Below are positions 1-10,464 of a stretch of 64,000 nucleotides of DNA, piece after piece. Source of the stretch: JAIYDJ01 sp031400505 (lineage in GTDB: Bacteria > Pseudomonadota > Alphaproteobacteria > Rhodobacterales > Rhodobacteraceae). The notes below the pieces were generated by a model. It worked only from the letters and a program-made list of their open reading frames with translations. It ran no database searches and was not told the origin of the DNA. Location of the stretch: the NCBI GenBank assembly GCA_031400505.1, contig JANNPZ010000062.1:1-64000 (forward strand), written 5' to 3'. The translations under genes and the position numbers were made by a program. Position 1 is the stretch's first letter. The number at the start of each line of letters is the position of its first letter.

Positions 1-69
1 CGACGCCAACGGCATCGTGACGGTCAAGGCCAAGGACAAGGGCACCAACAAGGAACAGGCGATCACCAT

Positions 70-1635
<1,566 letters not shown>

Positions 1636-1746
1636 TTCGTTCATCCTTTTCTTCGGCGATTAATTGGGGCTGGACCCTGTGAGGAAGGCATCCCGCCCCG
1701 ATCCCAAGTAGAACCATCGGGAAGGTACCCCTTTGGCGTCTGGGCG

Positions 1747-1776
1747 TATATAGGAGGGGGCTGTCAGCCCTGCAAG
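1747..1776 (-). promoter_or_regulatory. Probable dnaK promoter
   Basis: On the minus strand CTTGCA (1776-1771) is followed after 17 bases by CTATAT (1753-1748), about 110 b upstream of the dnaK start. The CTTG-type -35 at this spacing suits either a housekeeping or a heat-shock (RpoH) promoter. It is assigned by eye only. The same region must also hold the divergent alkB promoter, which I could not identify. Confidence 0.45.
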
Positions 1777-1807
1777 CGGTCTGGACAGGGCAGAACGGGG
1801 ATAGGTG

Positions 1808-2443
1808 ATGAAAATCGTTGCAAACATGATGCACCCGTCGCTGCCGCAAAGCATCCGCGGTTTTGCCTTGTACGATGGACTGCTGAGTGGCGCGGCGCAG
1901 ACGGCGATGGTGGCAGATTTGCGCGGCGTGGTGGCGGCGGCACCGTTTTATGTGCCCGTAACGCCGGGAGGGCGCAAGATGTCGGTCCGGATGACCTGCG
2001 CGGGGCGGCTGGGCTGGGTAACCGACCGGGGCGGGTATCGCTATCAGCCGCTGCATCCCGAGGGCATTGCCTGGCCCGCCATTCCGGAAAGCATTCTGGC
2101 GGTGTGGCGGGCCGTGTCAGGGCAGACCCGTGTTCCGGACTGCTGTCTGGTCAACTGGTACGGGCCGGGGGCAAAAATGGGCCTGCACCAGGACCGCGAC
2201 GAGGGCGATTTCAGCGCGCCAGTCGTGTCAATCAGTCTGGGAGACGAGGCGCTGTTCCGGATGGGTGGGGTGGATCGGTCGACGGGCACGCAGTCCGTCT
2301 GGCTGCGATCCGGCGATGTTGTGGTCATGGGGGGCGATGCGCGCCTCGCGTGGCACGGGATTGACCGGATCCGGCATGGATCATCCGCGTTGCTGGCACA
2401 GGGCGGTCGGATCAACCTGACGCTGCGCGTGGTTCAGGTCTAG
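1808..2443 (+). CDS. alkB: AlkB-type Fe(II)/2-oxoglutarate dioxygenase (DNA repair)
   Basis: Direct reversal of alkylation damage: AlkB hydroxylates 1-methyladenine and 3-methylcytosine so that the methyl group leaves as formaldehyde. The 211-residue protein has the usual length. Visible iron ligands are His127 and Asp129 in LHQDRDE and His183 in WHGIDRI, and the 2-oxoglutarate-binding arginines lie in the C-terminal GRINLTLR. The substrate-loop pattern NWYGPGAKMGLH is also typical. ATG 1808 is preferred over the adjacent GTG 1805. It is divergent from dnaK and its stop lies 3 b from the convergent permease stop. Confidence 0.93.
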   Translation: MKIVANMMHPSLPQSIRGFALYDGLLSGAAQTAMVADLRGVVAAAPFYVPVTPGGRKMSVRMTCAGRLGWVTDRGGYRYQPLHPEGIAWPAIPESILAVWRAVSGQTRVPDCCLVNWYGPGAKMGLHQDRDEGDFSAPVVSISLGDEALFRMGGVDRSTGTQSVWLRSGDVVVMGGDARLAWHGIDRIRHGSSALLAQGGRINLTLRVVQV

Positions 2444-2446
2444 ACC

Positions 2447-3268
2447 CTAGCGCCCCGCGCCCCAACTGGCCGATTGATGCTTGCGGGTGTAATGCTCTCC
2501 CATCAAGCCAATAACCATCAGCACTGCGGTTACGGTCATCGGATAGCTGATCGAGCTGTAGTGCGGGAAATAATTCAGGAAAACATAGCCCCGGCCCTGG
2601 TCGATGGTGTGAAACAGCGGGTTCCAGTCAAAAAATACCAGTTTCGAGGTCGGCATCGTGTTGGCCACAAACATCTTGCCCGAAGCGATCATGTTGATGC
2701 GCGCGTAAACAGTGGTCAGAATGCCAAAGAACTCTGGCTGCCAGGGCGTCACCGACTTGAACACCATCCCGACAGCAATTCCCGACGCCCAGGACAGCAT
2801 GAACATCGCGATTGTCCCGATCGGATCGTCGATCGTGATGCGCGCGAACATCGTATTGTAAAAGAACAGGATGACTCCTGCCGACAAGACCTGCTGGTAA
2901 AGGCTGCTAAGCGCCGCAGAGCCGATCGAAACGATCGTGTTCATGGGCGCATGCTTCATCATCGTCGATGTCGGCCCGTCAGAGCTTTGGACCGCCTGCA
3001 TGGTCTTGGTATGCGTCATGAACATGAACACACCCGACATCACATAGAGCAGGAAGTCGCCGCGAATGGCCGACTGCCGCCCCCCGAGCAATGTCAGCAT
3101 CAGATAGAAAATCAACACCATCATCAGCGACTGGACAATGCTGATGATCAGACCGACGACCGCATTTCCATGCGATTTGCGAATGTTGCGCACCGATGCG
3201 TGAAAGATCAGCTCAAGCATCGAAAACGCCGAACTGATCCGGGTTTTACGCAGTGTAGGCTGGAACAT
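2447..3268 (-). CDS. ABC-2 type polysaccharide export permease
   Basis: Integral membrane subunit of an exporter for capsular or other surface polysaccharide, of the KpsM/CtrC/Wzm type. The 273 residues contain about six hydrophobic segments (for example SIVQSLMMVLIFYLMLTLL near residue 45, and others through residue 260). The C-terminal half has the FFDWNPLFHTIDQGRGYVF region common in these permeases. ATG 3268 is preferred over GTG 3277 because GAGG sits 8 b upstream of it. No ATPase partner is visible in the window, so it must be encoded elsewhere. It is divergent from cysQ and the glycan locus. Confidence 0.85.
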   Translation of the reverse strand: MFQPTLRKTRISSAFSMLELIFHASVRNIRKSHGNAVVGLIISIVQSLMMVLIFYLMLTLLGGRQSAIRGDFLLYVMSGVFMFMTHTKTMQAVQSSDGPTSTMMKHAPMNTIVSIGSAALSSLYQQVLSAGVILFFYNTMFARITIDDPIGTIAMFMLSWASGIAVGMVFKSVTPWQPEFFGILTTVYARINMIASGKMFVANTMPTSKLVFFDWNPLFHTIDQGRGYVFLNYFPHYSSISYPMTVTAVLMVIGLMGEHYTRKHQSASWGAGR

Positions 3269-3319
3269 GGCACGCACCTCTGGCCGGATGCGGCCATTAT
3301 GAACCGGGAAATCTTGCTG

Positions 3320-3346
3320 TTCCCTTACGGGCGGACGATAAGGGAA
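3320..3346. promoter_or_regulatory. Inverted repeat in divergent promoter region
   Basis: Perfect 8-bp arms TTCCCTTA (3320-3327) and TAAGGGAA (3339-3346) with an 11-b spacer lie in the 130-b gap between the minus-strand permease and plus-strand cysQ. The position, about 50 b from each start, suits an operator for a dimeric regulator. A transcript hairpin is the alternative. No regulator gene is adjacent. Confidence 0.4.
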
Positions 3347-3398
3347 AAGTCAAAAGTTATCAATCAGGGGATCGATCCGCAGGATCGACAGGGCAGCG

Positions 3399-4193
3399 AT
3401 GGATTACGACCAGTTGATCACCATTTTCCGACGTCTGGCACTGGAGGCCGGCGCGCGAATCATGCAGGTTTACGACGGACCGGATTTCGAAGTCAGCCTC
3501 AAGTCGGATGCATCGCCGGTGACTGTCGCGGACGAAGCTGCGGATGCGTTGATTTCGGCGGGCCTGCGCGATGCGTTCCCGGATCTGACACTGATCACCG
3601 AAGAACAAGCGGCCAGCCATGCCCTGACGGCGCAGACCTTTCTGATTGTCGATCCGCTGGATGGCACCAAAGAGTTCGTGCAGCGGCGCGGCGATTTCAC
3701 GGTGAACATCGCCTTTGTGCAGGACGGAATTCCGGTCCGCGGTGTGGTTTACGCGCCTGCCCAGCGGCGGCTGTTCTACACCCTGGCCGATGGGTCTTCG
3801 GTCGAAGAAACCGGCGCGCTCGACCCCCACAGCCCAGGCCCGCGCAGCCCGATCCGCGTCTCACGCCCCGACAATGCCGCCCTGATGGTGGTGGCCTCGA
3901 AAAGCCACCGCGATGCGGCAACCGACGATTACATCGCGAAATATGCGGTGCGCGACATGACGAGTGCCGGCAGCAGTCTGAAGTTCTGTCTAGTGGCCTG
4001 TGGCGAGGCGGACCTTTATCCGCGACTGGGGCGCACGATGGAATGGGACACGGCGGCGGGCGATGCCGTGCTGCGCGGGGCGGGCGGGCATGTGGTGCGG
4101 TTTGATGACCACACGCCGCTGGCTTATGGCAAGCGCGGCTGGGACAACCCGTTCTTCATCGCCTATGCGCCAGGTGTGACGCTGCGGACCTGA
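3399..4193 (+). CDS. cysQ: 3'(2'),5'-bisphosphate nucleotidase CysQ
   Basis: Inositol-monophosphatase-fold enzyme that hydrolyses 3'-phosphoadenosine 5'-phosphate (PAP), the by-product of PAPS-dependent sulfotransfer or sulfate assimilation. At 264 residues it has the usual length. Metal and catalytic motifs are SPVTVAD at 39-45, the Glu pair at 68-69, DPLDGT at 85-90 and WDTAAGDA from 216 with Asp217. It lies first on the plus strand of the glycan locus, 7 b before a glycosyltransferase gene. A sulfotransferase-like gene is downstream, so a role in PAP removal during glycan sulfation is a reasonable inference. Confidence 0.9.
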   Translation: MDYDQLITIFRRLALEAGARIMQVYDGPDFEVSLKSDASPVTVADEAADALISAGLRDAFPDLTLITEEQAASHALTAQTFLIVDPLDGTKEFVQRRGDFTVNIAFVQDGIPVRGVVYAPAQRRLFYTLADGSSVEETGALDPHSPGPRSPIRVSRPDNAALMVVASKSHRDAATDDYIAKYAVRDMTSAGSSLKFCLVACGEADLYPRLGRTMEWDTAAGDAVLRGAGGHVVRFDDHTPLAYGKRGWDNPFFIAYAPGVTLRT

Positions 4194-4200
4194 CATTTAG

Positions 4201-5454
4201 ATGAGCCCGCAACCCATAGCCCAGACCGCCAGTGTGATTGTGGTCAGCCGTCATCGGGCCAAAGCGCTGACCCTGTGCCTGACCGGGCTTTCGCAACAGG
4301 ACCATCCCGGTTTCGAAGTGATCGTGGTTGCGGACCCGGCCGGGATTGCCGCCGTTCAGGCGCAGGGATTGGCGGTGAAACTGGTGCCATTCGACGAGCC
4401 CAATATCGCGGCCGCCCGCAATGCCGGACTGGCGCAGGCGGCAGGCGCGATTGTCGCCTTCATCGACGACGATGCGGTCGCCGAACCCACATGGCTGTCG
4501 CGTCTGTGTTCGGGGTTCATTGAACCCGGGGTCGTTGCGGCGACGGGTTTTGTACGCGGGCGCAACGGGATTTCCTATCAATGGCAGGCTGGCGAAGTTG
4601 ATGCGAGGGGTCAGGATCACCCGATCGTTGTGCCGATGGCCGGGGTGACGCTGCGCGCGGCAACGCAGCGGCGTGCGGTCAAGACCACGGGAACCAACTG
4701 TGCCTTTCGCCGGATGGCACTGTGTGCTGCTGGCGGTTTTGACCCCGCGTTCCGGTTCTATCTGGACGAGGCGGATGTGAACCTGCGCATGGCGGGCCTG
4801 ACGGCAGTGGTGCCGCTTGCCCAAGTACACCACGGCTATCTGGCCAGCGCTCGGCGCAGTGCCGACCGGGTGCCGACGGATTTGACCGACATTGCCGCAA
4901 GCACCGCCGTGTTCCTGCGACGGCACATGCCGGCTTCGCTGGACGCGGGCCTTGTGGCGTTGCGCCAACGCGAAACTGCGCGGATGGCCAAGCATGCGGC
5001 GGCGCGGCGGATCACCCAGGTCGAGGCAGACCGGGTGCTGGCCACGCTGGAGAGCGGCTGGGCAGACGGCCTGATCCGCCCGCTGGCACCTCGCCCGCCC
5101 CTCGCCTATCCCGGACGTGCCGAATTCAAGCCGTTGCCCGAAACCGGGCCGCGGCCGGGATTTTTGATCACAGGCCGGCGCTGGCGGCGGCGCTGGCTGC
5201 TGTCGGCCGCCCGGGCGGCAGTTCTAAAGGGCGGCATTGCCACCGTCATCTGCCTGTCGCCAACGCCATTGGCCCATCGCGCAAGGTTTCACGACGATGG
5301 TTTTTGGCTGCACGAGGGCGGGCTGTTTGGACGGTCCGATCGCAGCGGGCCCAGATTTCGACTGTGTTTTTTCAAGCGACGGCTGACCGAAGAGGCTGCT
5401 CGATGGGCGGCTTTTCGCCCTTTGCCCCGAGATGCCACGACAGGGTTGCATTAA
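4201..5454 (+). CDS. Family 2 glycosyltransferase
   Basis: GT-A fold inverting glycosyltransferase acting in the cytoplasm on a surface glycan. The N-terminal half has the nucleotide-binding start ASVIVVSRHRAKAL, the EPNIAAARNAGL loop at about 66-78 and the metal-binding IDDDA with Asp89-Asp91. NCAFRR and a LDEADVNLR acceptor motif follow. The C-terminal 150 residues are Arg-rich (GRRWRRRW) and I do not recognise them. It follows cysQ by 7 b and is probably co-transcribed. The donor sugar cannot be predicted. Confidence 0.82.
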   Translation: MSPQPIAQTASVIVVSRHRAKALTLCLTGLSQQDHPGFEVIVVADPAGIAAVQAQGLAVKLVPFDEPNIAAARNAGLAQAAGAIVAFIDDDAVAEPTWLSRLCSGFIEPGVVAATGFVRGRNGISYQWQAGEVDARGQDHPIVVPMAGVTLRAATQRRAVKTTGTNCAFRRMALCAAGGFDPAFRFYLDEADVNLRMAGLTAVVPLAQVHHGYLASARRSADRVPTDLTDIAASTAVFLRRHMPASLDAGLVALRQRETARMAKHAAARRITQVEADRVLATLESGWADGLIRPLAPRPPLAYPGRAEFKPLPETGPRPGFLITGRRWRRRWLLSAARAAVLKGGIATVICLSPTPLAHRARFHDDGFWLHEGGLFGRSDRSGPRFRLCFFKRRLTEEAARWAAFRPLPRDATTGLH

Positions 5455-5513
5455 GGACACAAATTAATCGTATCCGTACGTACACCAATAAGAGTAGCGA
5501 TGAAGGACTGTTA

Positions 5514-5576
5514 ATGAGTCGCAGAGTATTCTTAAGCATTGCACAAAATCACAAGCCCGATGCACCAAAAGGTTAA
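5514..5576 (+). CDS. Possible 20-residue leader ORF before galU
   Basis: ATG 5514 opens a 20-codon frame (MSRRVFLSIAQNHKPDAPKG) that ends in TAA three bases before the galU ATG. GAAGGA lies 6 b upstream as a possible ribosome binding site. It sits in a 125-b gap that is clearly more AT-rich than the surrounding genes. The tight spacing would allow translational coupling to galU. There is no homology to support it and it may be chance. Confidence 0.25.
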   Translation: MSRRVFLSIAQNHKPDAPKG

Positions 5577-5579
5577 TTC

Positions 5580-6494
5580 ATGAGCAAGTCCAGCAAGTCC
5601 AAGCAGCCCCGCGTAACCAAGGCGGTGTTTCCTGTGGCAGGTATGGGAACACGCTTTTTGCCGGCAACCAAGTCGATCCCGAAAGAGATCATGACACTGG
5701 TTGACCGTCCCCTGATCCAATACTGCATCGACGAGGCTCGCGCGGCGGGCATCAAGGAATTCATTTTCGTGACCTCTCGCGGTAAATCTGCGTTGGAGGA
5801 TTATTTCGACCATGCCCCCGAACTAGAAAACACGCTGCGTCGGGCCGGCAAGGATGACCTGTTGGAGATACTCAAGGACACCAACATGGATTCCGGGGCG
5901 ATCGCGTATGTGCGGCAGAACCGTCCGATGGGCCTGGGCCATGCCGTGTGGTGCGCCCGGCGACTGATCGGGGACGAACCTTTCGCGGTCTTGCTGCCGG
6001 ACGACGTCATTGCTGCTGAACGGCCCTGCTTGCAGCAGATGATCGAAGCCTATGAGGAAACCGGCGGCAATATGGTCGCCGCAATGGAAGTGGCACCCGA
6101 GCGGACAAAAAGCTATGGCGTGCTCGAGATTGCCGAGGATATGGGGTCGGTCGTTTCGGTCAAGGGCATGGTTGAAAAGCCCCCTGCCGGGACTGCTCCG
6201 TCGAACCTCGCCGTGATCGGGCGCTACATCCTGACGCCCAAGATCATGCAGAACCTGAACCGGATGAAACAAGGCACCGGTGGAGAGATCCAGTTGACCG
6301 ACGCCATCGCCGAAGAAGCCGTCGAGCCTGGCAAAGTGTTCGGTTTCCGGTTTCGTGGTCAACGCTATGACTGCGGATCAAAGGCCGGGTTCTTGCAGGC
6401 CACCGTGGCGTTTGCCCTTGCCCGCCCCGATCTGAACGTTGAATTCGCGGCGTATCTGCAAGACATGCTGGACCAGCGGCGGGCCGCGCAATAG
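5580..6494 (+). CDS. galU: UTP--glucose-1-phosphate uridylyltransferase
   Basis: Makes UDP-glucose from UTP and glucose 1-phosphate, the donor for glycan synthesis. The 304-residue length is typical. The nucleotidyltransferase signature GMGTRFLPATK is at residues 21-31 with PKEIM following, PLIQYCIDEA is the next block, and the product-binding VEKPP lies near residue 205. ATG 5580 has AAAGG 7-8 b upstream. The next glycosyltransferase begins 4-16 b after its stop, so the genes probably share a transcript. Confidence 0.96.
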   Translation: MSKSSKSKQPRVTKAVFPVAGMGTRFLPATKSIPKEIMTLVDRPLIQYCIDEARAAGIKEFIFVTSRGKSALEDYFDHAPELENTLRRAGKDDLLEILKDTNMDSGAIAYVRQNRPMGLGHAVWCARRLIGDEPFAVLLPDDVIAAERPCLQQMIEAYEETGGNMVAAMEVAPERTKSYGVLEIAEDMGSVVSVKGMVEKPPAGTAPSNLAVIGRYILTPKIMQNLNRMKQGTGGEIQLTDAIAEEAVEPGKVFGFRFRGQRYDCGSKAGFLQATVAFALARPDLNVEFAAYLQDMLDQRRAAQ

Positions 6495-6510
6495 TGCTGT
6501 GACGGCACCG

Positions 6511-7704
6511 ATGGTTCCGGCACGGCTGCTGGATCTGACGCGACTGGTATCCCGGCTGGGCGCCGGGCCACTGACCGGCGTGGACCGTGTCGAATTGGCG
6601 TATCTGCAGGCGCTGTTGCGCAGCGATGCGCCTTTGTACTGTCTGGTCAGCACAGCGGCCGGATTTCTTCTGCTGGACCGCGCAGGGGCGCAGGGGGTTG
6701 CATCGCTGATTGCCGGTGCGCCGCTGGTACGTGCAGATCTGCTGTCGCGGCTTACCAACCGGCGCAATCCGCAGCGTGGTCGGGCAGAGACCGCCGTGCG
6801 CCGTCTTGCGGTGGCGCGGGCCGCAAGACCGCTGTTGTCCTGGCTGTTGCGACGGCTGCCCGATGGCAGCAGCTATCTGAACGTCGGCCATGCAAACCTG
6901 TCTGACCGGACGCTGGCAACACTGCATCGCCGGTTTCGGATCGCCGTTCTGCTGCACGACACGATCCCGCTCGACCATCCTGCTTTCTGCCGCCCCGATA
7001 CTGTGAACAGCTTTCGCAGCAAACTTGACGCCGTTGCAGCCCATGCGGATCTGGTGATCCACACGACGCAAACCACCCGCAACACGACGGATGCACGGTT
7101 GTGGCAAGCCGGACGCGTGCCGCCCGGAGTTGTGGCGAGCCTTGGCGTGCCGTCAGTGCCGAAGGTCGCAACGCCCGATGACATGCCAGCCGGCCTGCCA
7201 CCGGCGGATCCCTATTTCGTGACCCTTGGGACGATCGAGCCGCGCAAGAATCACGCGCTGCTGGTGCAGGTCTGGGCGGAACTTGCCCGCACCGGGCCGC
7301 CACCGCCGTTGGTTGTCCTTGGCGGGCGTGGTTGGGCGACGCCGCAGGTTTTCGCGGACCTAGCAGCAACGCCAGGCATCCGGGTGCTGTCAGGTCTGCC
7401 CGATCATGTCGTCGCAGGCTTGGTGCAGGGCGCTGCCGCACTGTTGTTTCCCAGCCTAGCCGAGGGTTTCGGCCTTCCCCCGTTGGAGGCTGCAGCACTT
7501 GGCACCCCCGTCGTCGCCTCGGACCTGCCCGTGACCCGTGAAGTGTCGGAAGCCTACCCGATTTACCTCGGGCCGACAGATTGTGGTTCTTGGGTGGAAA
7601 CAATAAGGTCCCTAAGCGCGCCCGATGCGCTTCGGCCACGTCCCGTTGCCAGAATACCGCCACAATGGGAAAACCATTTCAACCTTGTCTTAAATATCGT
7701 CTGA
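6511..7704 (+). CDS. Family 4 (GT-B) glycosyltransferase
   Basis: Retaining glycosyltransferase with a C-terminal GT-B Rossmann domain. It has FVTLGTIEPRKNH, the LVVLGGRGW strand, and the donor-binding FPSLAEGFGLPPLEA (EX7E motif) followed by GTPVVASDLPVTREV. About 397 residues from ATG 6511; GTG 6499 in frame is an alternative start. The open frame runs upstream into galU, but that part is not conserved in character. The N-terminal LLDLTRLV...GPLTGVDRVE pattern is common in capsule and O-antigen mannosyl- or rhamnosyl-transferase relatives. Substrate unknown. Confidence 0.85.
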   Translation: MVPARLLDLTRLVSRLGAGPLTGVDRVELAYLQALLRSDAPLYCLVSTAAGFLLLDRAGAQGVASLIAGAPLVRADLLSRLTNRRNPQRGRAETAVRRLAVARAARPLLSWLLRRLPDGSSYLNVGHANLSDRTLATLHRRFRIAVLLHDTIPLDHPAFCRPDTVNSFRSKLDAVAAHADLVIHTTQTTRNTTDARLWQAGRVPPGVVASLGVPSVPKVATPDDMPAGLPPADPYFVTLGTIEPRKNHALLVQVWAELARTGPPPPLVVLGGRGWATPQVFADLAATPGIRVLSGLPDHVVAGLVQGAAALLFPSLAEGFGLPPLEAAALGTPVVASDLPVTREVSEAYPIYLGPTDCGSWVETIRSLSAPDALRPRPVARIPPQWENHFNLVLNIV

Positions 7705-7745
7705 TACCGCTACATGGACCTGCCCCGAACCTGAAAGCCTGACGG

Positions 7746-8756
7746 TTGAGCATTTTTTCGCGTTACATGCTGCGGTTGGCCAGAAAACGGTGGCGCATCC
7801 GTGCGATGCGCAAACGGGGGGAACTGCGATCCATCACAAATCGCACACAGATCATGCGTCCGGACGACTTGTTGGTGTTCAGCACGCTGCGCAACGAACG
7901 TGTCCGCTTGCCGTTCTTCCTGCGCTACTATCGTGATCTTGGGGTCAACCATTTCCTGATCGTGGACAATGACAGTGACGATGGCAGCCGAGAGTATCTT
8001 GCCGAACAGACTGACGTGTCGGTATGGATCACGAAACACAGCTACAAGCGATCACGCTTTGGCGTCGATTGGCTCAATTGGCTGCAAATGCGCTATGCCC
8101 ATGGCCATTGGTCGCTGGTCGTCGATCCGGACGAGTTCTTTGTCTATCCGTTCTGCGATACCCGGCCCTTGCGCGCATTGACTGACTGGCTGGATGCGTC
8201 GTCGATCAAATCCTTCTCGGCCATGCTGCTGGACATGTATCCCAAGGGCCCGTTCGACGCCAAACCCTACCGCGAAGGTCAGGACCCGTTCGAGATCGCG
8301 CAGTATTTCGACAGCGGCAACTATTCCATTTCTCGAAATCAGCGTTTCGGCAATCTCTGGATACAGGGCGGCCCGCGCGCGCGAATGTTCTTTGCCGACA
8401 CGCCCGAACGCGCGCCCGCGCTGAACAAGATCCCGCTGGTGAAGTGGAGCCGCGATTTTGCCTATGTGTCCTCGACGCATATGCTGCTGCCCCGAGGTCT
8501 CAATCAGGTCTACGACGAATGGGGTGGGGAGAAGGCTTCGGGGTGTCTGCTTCACGCCAAGTTTCTGGACACATTTCCCCAGAAAGCCCAGGAAGAGATG
8601 GACCGCAAACAACACTATGCCAACAGCCACGAATACCGCGCCTATCAGGCAAGCCTCGGCACCGAGCCTGACTTGTGGTGCAAGTGGAGCGAGAAGTATA
8701 TCAATTGGCGGCAGTTGGAAATTCTGGGGCTGATGTCAAAGGGCAACTGGGCGTAG
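7746..8756 (+). CDS. Glycosyltransferase family 2-like protein
   Basis: 336 residues with the pattern of the Glyco_tranf_2_4/GT92-like group: STLRNERVRLPFFLRYYRDLGV, then FLIVDNDSDDGSREYL and the metal-binding VVDPDEFFVYP (DPDE). The only start that keeps the whole N-terminus is TTG 7746; ATG 7767 has no ribosome binding site. A basic N-terminus (RLARKRWRIRAMRKRGE) may lie against the membrane. It is followed 9 b later by the GT14 gene, whose start is also TTG. Probably adds a sugar to the same glycan; donor and acceptor are unknown. Confidence 0.78.
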   Translation: MSIFSRYMLRLARKRWRIRAMRKRGELRSITNRTQIMRPDDLLVFSTLRNERVRLPFFLRYYRDLGVNHFLIVDNDSDDGSREYLAEQTDVSVWITKHSYKRSRFGVDWLNWLQMRYAHGHWSLVVDPDEFFVYPFCDTRPLRALTDWLDASSIKSFSAMLLDMYPKGPFDAKPYREGQDPFEIAQYFDSGNYSISRNQRFGNLWIQGGPRARMFFADTPERAPALNKIPLVKWSRDFAYVSSTHMLLPRGLNQVYDEWGGEKASGCLLHAKFLDTFPQKAQEEMDRKQHYANSHEYRAYQASLGTEPDLWCKWSEKYINWRQLEILGLMSKGNWA

Positions 8757-8765
8757 GGGGGGCGA

Positions 8766-10463
8766 TTGACGGTCGGTTTCATCATGCTGTGCCACACGGC
8801 GCTGGACCGCGCAGAACAGGTCGCGCGGCACTGGGCGACCCGTGATTGCCCGGTGGTGATACATGTCGACGCCCGCGTTGCCCGCAAACGCTATGTCAAG
8901 CTGAAGGCCGATCTGGCCGACCTGAAGAACATCCGCTTCGCGGGTCGGCACGCATGCGAATGGGGCACCTGGGGTATCGTGGGGGCAACGCAAGAAGCCG
9001 CGACGATCATGCTGCGCGACTTTCCGGCGGTGCGACATGTCTATCTGGCGTCTGGCTCTTGCCTGCCGTTGCGCCCGGTTGAAGAAATGGTTGCCTATCT
9101 CGACAAGCGCCCGCGAACAGATTTCATCGAGTCGGTCACAACCGAAGATGTGGGTTGGACGATTGGCGGTCTGGATGTCGAACGATTTACCCTGCGGTTC
9201 CCGTTCAGTTGGCGCAAACAGCGTCGGCTGTTTGATGGATATGTCCGCCTTCAGCGCCGCCTGCGCTTTCGCCGCAAGATCCCGGCGGGTCTTGTTCCGC
9301 ATCTGGGCAGCCAATGGTGGTGCCTGACGCGGCAAACCCTGTCGGCAATTCTTGAAAACCCGGAACGCCCAGAGATCGACAGTTATTTCAAACGTGTCTG
9401 GATTCCCGACGAAAGCTATTTTCAGACGCTGGTTCGACAGGTTTCCACCCATGTCGAAAGCCGTTCATTGACGCTGTCGAAGTTCGACTTTCAGGGCAAG
9501 CCGCATATTTTCTATGATGATCACCTGCAACTGCTGCGCCGGTCTGATTGCTTTGTCGCACGCAAGATGTGGCCCCACGCAGAAAAGTTGTACCAGACCT
9601 TCCTGTCTGATGATGCTGGCAAACAGGCCGTCGGTGAACCCAATCCCGGCAAGATCGACCGGCTGTTTGCCAAAGCCGTCGAACGGCGCACCAAGGGCCG
9701 GGCAGGACTATACATGCAAAGCCGCCAGCCCAACGAAAACTGGGAAAATGGCCGCACTGCCGCGCCCTATTCGGTATTCGAGGGCTTTTCCGAGGTGTTC
9801 GACGGCTTTGAGACCTGGCTGGGCAGGGCAACCGGAACCCGCGCCCATGGCCATTTGTTTGCGCAGGACCGTGTCGAATTTGCCGGCGGCGAGAAGATTT
9901 ACAATGGCGCCATGTCCGACAGCGCCGCGACGCGCGACTATAACCCCAAAAGCTTTCTGTCGAACCTAATCTGGAACACCCGGGGCGAGAGGCAGTGTTT
10001 TCAGTTCGGCCCGCATGACAATCAGGCGATCAGCTGGTTCATCGCAGGCGATCCGAACGCCCAGGTGTCGGTGATTTCAGGCGCATGGGCGGTTCCCTTG
10101 TTTCTGTCGAACAGGAATTTCGGCGATATCCGCAAAGAGGCGGCCCGACTGCAAAAGATCGAGGCGGAACATCTTGGCGTTCTGCGCAACTCCTGGACCA
10201 AGGCAAGAGTACGGATCTGGACCTTGGCCGAATTCGTTGAAAACCCGATGGAACCGCTGCAAACCGTGATCGACGAAGTCAACCCGCGGTCAATGCGCCG
10301 CCTGACCGAGGCTCCTCGTCTGCAGGACCTGAAGGGCTTTGGCCAGTTCCTGCAAAACCTGCGCAATCAGGGGATGCAGCCGGTGTTGATGGGTGATTTC
10401 CCGGCCGGGGAAGACCCAAAGCCCGCAACCTCGCGCCGCGGCCGCCCCTATCTGGTGAAGTGA
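8766..10463 (+). CDS. GT14-type (core-2/I-branching) glycosyltransferase with C-terminal extension
   Basis: 565 residues. Residues 1 to about 270 match the beta-1,6-N-acetylglucosaminyltransferase / peptide O-xylosyltransferase family: FIMLCHTALDRAEQVARHW, VIHVDARV, HVYLASGSCLPLRP and WIPDESYFQTL. The remaining 290 residues form a separate domain, probably DUF5927, which I know only from Rhodobacteraceae proteins of this type. TTG 8766 is chosen because a run of G (AGGGGGGG) ends 2 b before it and no ATG fits. It overlaps none of its neighbours and ends 1 b before the sulfotransferase start. Confidence 0.82.
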   Translation: MTVGFIMLCHTALDRAEQVARHWATRDCPVVIHVDARVARKRYVKLKADLADLKNIRFAGRHACEWGTWGIVGATQEAATIMLRDFPAVRHVYLASGSCLPLRPVEEMVAYLDKRPRTDFIESVTTEDVGWTIGGLDVERFTLRFPFSWRKQRRLFDGYVRLQRRLRFRRKIPAGLVPHLGSQWWCLTRQTLSAILENPERPEIDSYFKRVWIPDESYFQTLVRQVSTHVESRSLTLSKFDFQGKPHIFYDDHLQLLRRSDCFVARKMWPHAEKLYQTFLSDDAGKQAVGEPNPGKIDRLFAKAVERRTKGRAGLYMQSRQPNENWENGRTAAPYSVFEGFSEVFDGFETWLGRATGTRAHGHLFAQDRVEFAGGEKIYNGAMSDSAATRDYNPKSFLSNLIWNTRGERQCFQFGPHDNQAISWFIAGDPNAQVSVISGAWAVPLFLSNRNFGDIRKEAARLQKIEAEHLGVLRNSWTKARVRIWTLAEFVENPMEPLQTVIDEVNPRSMRRLTEAPRLQDLKGFGQFLQNLRNQGMQPVLMGDFPAGEDPKPATSRRGRPYLVK

Positions 10464-10464
10464 T

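Noticed and set aside
6439..6510. Upstream extension of the GT4 glycosyltransferase into galU
   Set aside because: The extension overlaps galU by 56 b and encodes no recognisable sequence; ATG 6511 or GTG 6499 fits the domain start.
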